Translations under genes and position numbers: made by a program
Notes under the pieces: generated by a model
The model's database searches: none
Told to the model about the DNA's origin: nothing
The model's input: the letters and a program-made list of their open reading frames with translations, nothing else
Source: Halieaceae bacterium
GTDB lineage: Bacteria > Pseudomonadota > Gammaproteobacteria > Pseudomonadales > Halieaceae
Direction: 5' to 3'
DNA length: 8,477 nt
Assembly (NCBI GenBank): GCA_011524755.1
Contig: WTJR01000063.1
Span: 8,459-16,935, forward strand
Shown: piece after piece, positions 6,326 through 8,477 of the stretch
Layout of the letters: each line of letters begins with the position of its first letter
Position numbering within the stretch: position 1 is the first letter of the stretch

Positions 6326-7515
6326 CTTCGGTACTCAACCTCAACATCGCCATCATCAGCGTCGTCGTCATCATCCTGTTGCGCTGCCAAACGAGCCGCC
6401 TTCCGCTCGAGTCGAAGTGATTCAATACGCTCGCGGGCTTCGCTTTGCATTTGCATCTGAACGTCCTGCTCGTGGAGTTTCAGCTCCTCATCCTCCGCTT
6501 CCTGCTCGTTCAAATATTCGATGGCGGTCATTAGGTCACCGCTGAGACGATCTGTTTCCCGGCCGCTGATCGCTGAAATCTCATAAACCGGACCTTCCCA
6601 TTGAAGCGCCTCAAGTATCGCCTCGCGTCGCGAAGCCAAGGTCTCTTCATCGATGAGGTCAATCTTGTTCAACACCAGCCATCGTGGTCGGGCCGCAAGA
6701 GTCGGGCTGAAGCGTTCAAGCTCGCGCACAATCGACAGTGCCTGCTCCGCAGGGTCGCTCTCATCAAACGGCGCGACATCCACCAGGTGAAGCAAAATAC
6801 GGTTACGTGTGAGGTGCTTTAGAAAGCGAATGCCCAAGCCCGCGCCATCCGAGGCACCCTCGATCAACCCCGGAATATCCGCGACAACGAAGGAACGGTA
6901 GGCATCGACTTTCACAACGCCCAAATTAGGTACCAACGTGGTAAAGGGATAGTCGGCCACTTTCGGCTTCGCTGCCGATACGGCGCGGATCAGTGTTGAC
7001 TTCCCAGCGTTGGGAAGCCCCAGCAGGCCAACGTCTGCCAGTACCTTAAGTTCAAGTTTTAAGGTGCGAGACTCCCCGAGTGTTCCCTCGGAAAACTGTC
7101 GGGGTGCGCGGTTGATACTCGATTTGTAACGGGTATTGCCAATGCCATGAAAACCGCCCTGTGCCACAACTAGCCGGTCACCCGCCGCTTGTATGTCACC
7201 CAGGATCTCGTCAGTTTCCTCGTCAATGATGGTTGTGCCCAGTGGCACCGGCAGCACAATGTCTTCACCCGCTTTGCCAGTACAGTTACGACCGCGACCG
7301 GACTCACCGTTTTGAGCGCGAAACTTTCGCGTGAAGCGATAGTCGACCATGGTGTTGAGCGATGCGCTTCCCTCTAGGATCACACTGCCGCCATCACCAC
7401 CGTCACCGCCATCCGGGCCGCCGAGAGGGATATATTTTTCACGCCGAAAACTGACACAGCCGTTCCCGCCTTTACCAGCATGAACTTCAATTACTGCTTC
7501 ATCGACAAATTTCAC
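6322..7515 (-). CDS. obg: Obg-family GTPase (ObgE/CgtA)
   Basis: An essential GTPase that binds the 50S ribosomal subunit, helps its late assembly and links it to growth control and ppGpp. The 397 residues fall in the usual order. First is the glycine-rich Obg fold (about 1-158), with VHAGKGGNGCVSFRREKYIP (11-30) and the GGPDGGDGGDGG run (32-43). Then comes the G domain with G1 GLPNAGKST (166-174), TT (192-193), G3 DIPG (213-216), G4 NKID (283-286) and G5 SAISG. Last is a charged tail ending in an aspartate run, as in other proteobacterial Obg proteins. The start is a GTG at 7515 with GGGAG six bases upstream. It follows rpmA after a strong terminator, and the yhbE gene that separates rpmA from obgE in E. 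coli is absent. It overlaps proB by four bases. Confidence 0.97.
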   Translation of the reverse strand: MKFVDEAVIEVHAGKGGNGCVSFRREKYIPLGGPDGGDGGDGGSVILEGSASLNTMVDYRFTRKFRAQNGESGRGRNCTGKAGEDIVLPVPLGTTIIDEETDEILGDIQAAGDRLVVAQGGFHGIGNTRYKSSINRAPRQFSEGTLGESRTLKLELKVLADVGLLGLPNAGKSTLIRAVSAAKPKVADYPFTTLVPNLGVVKVDAYRSFVVADIPGLIEGASDGAGLGIRFLKHLTRNRILLHLVDVAPFDESDPAEQALSIVRELERFSPTLAARPRWLVLNKIDLIDEETLASRREAILEALQWEGPVYEISAISGRETDRLSGDLMTAIEYLNEQEAEDEELKLHEQDVQMQMQSEARERIESLRLERKAARLAAQQDDDDDADDGDVEVEYRS

Positions 7516-7558
7516 GCGTCACTCCCGTAAGCTCTCGCTCACACATCAGCCGTGAACC

Positions 7559-7591
7559 AAAAAAAAAGCCCCGTCGACTGACAGGGCTTTT
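7559..7591 (-). terminator. Intrinsic terminator after rplU-rpmA
   Basis: Read on the minus strand, GCCCTGTC (7587-7580) pairs with GACGGGGC (7575-7568) around a four-base loop, giving eight pairs with one G-T wobble, followed directly by nine T residues. It starts 19 bases after the rpmA stop and lies 43 bases before obg. On the plus strand only four T residues follow, so it acts mainly on minus-strand transcripts. It should separate most ribosomal-protein transcription from obg-proB-ZIP. Confidence 0.9.
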
Positions 7592-7609
7592 CCGAAAACT
7601 ATGCTGCTA

Positions 7610-7867
7610 TCAGCCTGTCACAATACGAACTTGCTTACGATTTTGCGGTCCGCCTGTGTAGAACTCAACTTTACCGTCTGCCGTTGCAAACAATGTGTGA
7701 TCTTTACCTACACGAACGTTAGCGCCTGCGTGGAACTTTGTGCCACGCTGCCGAACGATGATGCTGCCAGCTGAGACTGCCTGACCACCGAAGGCCTTAA
7801 CGCCAAGGCGTTTGCTTTCGCTATCGCGACCGTTACGGGTACTACCACCAGCTTTTTTGTGTGCCAT
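7610..7867 (-). CDS. rpmA: 50S ribosomal protein L27
   Basis: A component of the large ribosomal subunit whose N-terminal tail reaches the peptidyl-transferase centre. The 85 residues equal the E. coli length. The highly conserved N-terminus MAHKKAGGSTRNGRDSESKR starts directly, without the cleavable extension seen in Firmicutes. Further conserved parts are LGVKAFGGQ (21-29), IIVRQRGTKFHAGANV (36-51) and the basic C-terminus. The ATG has GGAG seven bases upstream. It follows rplU after 15 bases, the standard rplU-rpmA pair, and is followed by an intrinsic terminator. Confidence 0.99.
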   Translation of the reverse strand: MAHKKAGGSTRNGRDSESKRLGVKAFGGQAVSAGSIIVRQRGTKFHAGANVRVGKDHTLFATADGKVEFYTGGPQNRKQVRIVTG

Positions 7868-7882
7868 TAGATTACTCCCCGA

Positions 7883-8194
7883 TTATCCCTTGATACCTGT
7901 GATCTTCACTTCCGTGTACCACTGGCGATGACCTGTCTCATTGCGGTAGTGCTTACGACGGTTGAACTTCACAATCTTAATCTTTTCGTGGCGACCGTGG
8001 CTCACGACTTCAGCAGTGACCGAGCTACCTTCGACAACCGGTGCACCAATCTTTACGTCAGCGCCTTCGCCAACCATCAGCACCTGGTCAAATTCGACCG
8101 ACTCGCCCGTAGCCACTTCAAGCTTCTCGAGCTTGAGGACTTCGCCTTCTTCAACGCGGTGCTGCTTTCCACCGCTAACAATTACTGCGTACAT
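7883..8194 (-). CDS. rplU: 50S ribosomal protein L21
   Basis: A large-subunit protein that binds 23S rRNA. The 103 residues equal the E. coli length. The conserved start MYAVIVSGGKQHRVEEGEVL and the RNA-binding segment KIVKFNRRKHYRNETGHRQ (73-91) identify it clearly. The ATG at 8194 has AAGGA seven bases upstream. It is the first gene of the rplU-rpmA transcript and has a transcribed leader of about 90 bases containing a GC-rich hairpin. Its promoter sits back to back with that of the divergent ispB-like gene. Confidence 0.99.
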   Translation of the reverse strand: MYAVIVSGGKQHRVEEGEVLKLEKLEVATGESVEFDQVLMVGEGADVKIGAPVVEGSSVTAEVVSHGRHEKIKIVKFNRRKHYRNETGHRQWYTEVKITGIKG

Positions 8195-8229
8195 GTGTAT
8201 TTCCTTCCAGTTAGCCTGCTCGCTGTATG

Positions 8230-8245
8230 AAAACCGCCGTGGCGG
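8230..8245 (-). promoter_or_regulatory. Terminator-like hairpin in the rplU leader
   Basis: On the minus strand CCGCC (8245-8241) faces GGCGG (8238-8234) across a two-base centre. In RNA this would fold as a four-pair CCGC/GCGG stem with a CACG loop, followed immediately by TTTT. It lies about 36 bases before the rplU start, inside the predicted leader. The form suits an attenuator or a structure bound by a ribosomal protein, but the stem and the T-run are short. Function is inferred from position only. Confidence 0.4.
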
Positions 8246-8290
8246 GGCAGAGCGTAGGCACTCGAGTGTTGATCACAAACAAGGGCGCGG

Positions 8291-8319
8291 AGAATACGTG
8301 GTTTATTGGACTGACGCAA
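8291..8319 (-). promoter_or_regulatory. Promoter of rplU-rpmA with GC-rich discriminator
   Basis: On the minus strand TTGCGT (8319-8314), a 17-base spacer and TATTCT (8296-8291) form a moderate sigma-70 promoter. The bases after the -10 box are CCGCGCCC. Such a GC-rich discriminator is typical of ribosomal promoters repressed by ppGpp with DksA, so stringent control is likely by analogy. Transcription would start near 8284, leaving a leader of about 90 bases. Confidence 0.6.
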
Positions 8320-8347
8320 GGCGAAGATAGGGTGAATATCCCACTTC

Positions 8348-8377
8348 GTGACAACAAAGACGGCGACATCTTATAAT
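8348..8377 (+). promoter_or_regulatory. Promoter of the ispB-like gene
   Basis: GTGACA (8348-8353) matches the -35 consensus at five of six positions, and an exact TATAAT (8372-8377) follows after 18 bases. The start of transcription would be near 8384, about 43 bases before the GTG at 8427. It is back to back with the rplU promoter: the two -35 boxes are 28 bases apart, so the two polymerases could share regulatory DNA. Confidence 0.7.
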
Positions 8378-8426
8378 CCCGCCTCGCCTCGAAAAGGTCC
8401 CCTAGCGACCCAGTGATAATAGTCCT

Positions 8427-8477
8427 GTGATAAATGAAATAAGAGCCAGTGTTGAGGCTGAGTTCGCCAAAGTAAAC
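8427..8477 (+). CDS. ispB: Polyprenyl diphosphate synthase, N-terminal fragment cut by window edge
   Basis: Seventeen codons are visible from a GTG at 8427, reading VINEIRASVEAEFAKVN (first residue Met in the protein). The pattern resembles the N-terminal helix of octaprenyl/polyprenyl diphosphate synthases, which make the isoprenoid side chain of ubiquinone. The main support is context: ispB lies divergent from rplU in E. coli and many gammaproteobacteria, and a strong promoter points into this frame. No other start is available: an in-frame TAG lies at 8403 with no NTG codon between, and the nearby ATG at 8434 meets a stop after one codon. No recognisable Shine-Dalgarno precedes the GTG, so either the start is weak or initiation is unusual. 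Too little sequence is present to confirm the family. Confidence 0.65.
   Translation, partial: MINEIRASVEAEFAKVN

Noticed and set aside
6346..6380. Repetitive CATCATC/GTCGTC tract
   Set aside because: It simply codes for the aspartate run in the acidic tail of Obg, a usual feature of proteobacterial members.
7962..8330. Open frames on the plus strand across rplU and its leader
   Set aside because: They are antisense to the conserved L21 gene and extend through its promoter; composition is serine/threonine-rich shadow sequence.
1..8477. Mobile element, phage, defence system or CRISPR array
   Set aside because: No transposase, integrase, terminal repeats, spaced repeats or unknown gene cluster was seen; every long stretch is accounted for by recognised housekeeping or metabolic genes.

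Overview
The window looks like a chromosomal segment of a gammaproteobacterium, probably a free-living, fatty-acid-using one. The block ispB / rplU-rpmA-obg-proB is a typical gammaproteobacterial arrangement, with ispB divergent from rplU. The protein motifs match that group, and several acyl-CoA dehydrogenases (ACADs) are encoded in a row. The species cannot be named from this sequence. Everything reads as intact core or metabolic chromosome: no mobile element, CRISPR array, tRNA or rRNA was seen.

Left third (1-3040, minus strand): three consecutive ACAD genes run as one tightly spaced operon. The promoter-proximal gene is a complete ordinary ACAD, the middle one resembles a 'large' ACAD subunit, and the last, cut by the window edge, resembles a 'small' subunit lacking the usual flavin-site motif. 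The last two are probably partners in a heteromeric enzyme. A near-consensus sigma-70 promoter (TTGACT, 17 bp, TATAAA) lies just upstream of the first gene.

Middle (3041-5181): hemH (ferrochelatase, last step of heme synthesis) is on the plus strand, divergent from the ACAD operon. It converges on a ZIP-family metal transporter gene on the minus strand. The transporter is the last gene of a run obg-proB-ZIP.

Right part (5195-8477): reading on the minus strand, rplU (L21) and rpmA (L27) are followed by a strong intrinsic terminator, then obg (ribosome-associated GTPase), proB (glutamate 5-kinase, proline synthesis; TTG start overlapping the obg stop) and the ZIP gene. The rplU promoter has a GC-rich discriminator, and its transcribed leader carries a terminator-like hairpin. 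At the right edge a near-consensus plus-strand promoter drives what looks like the first codons of ispB (polyprenyl diphosphate synthase).

Overall this is mostly ordinary housekeeping DNA. I found no new system. The points most worth a second look are the probable heteromeric ACAD pair, the hairpin in the rplU leader, and the transporter gene coupled to proB.
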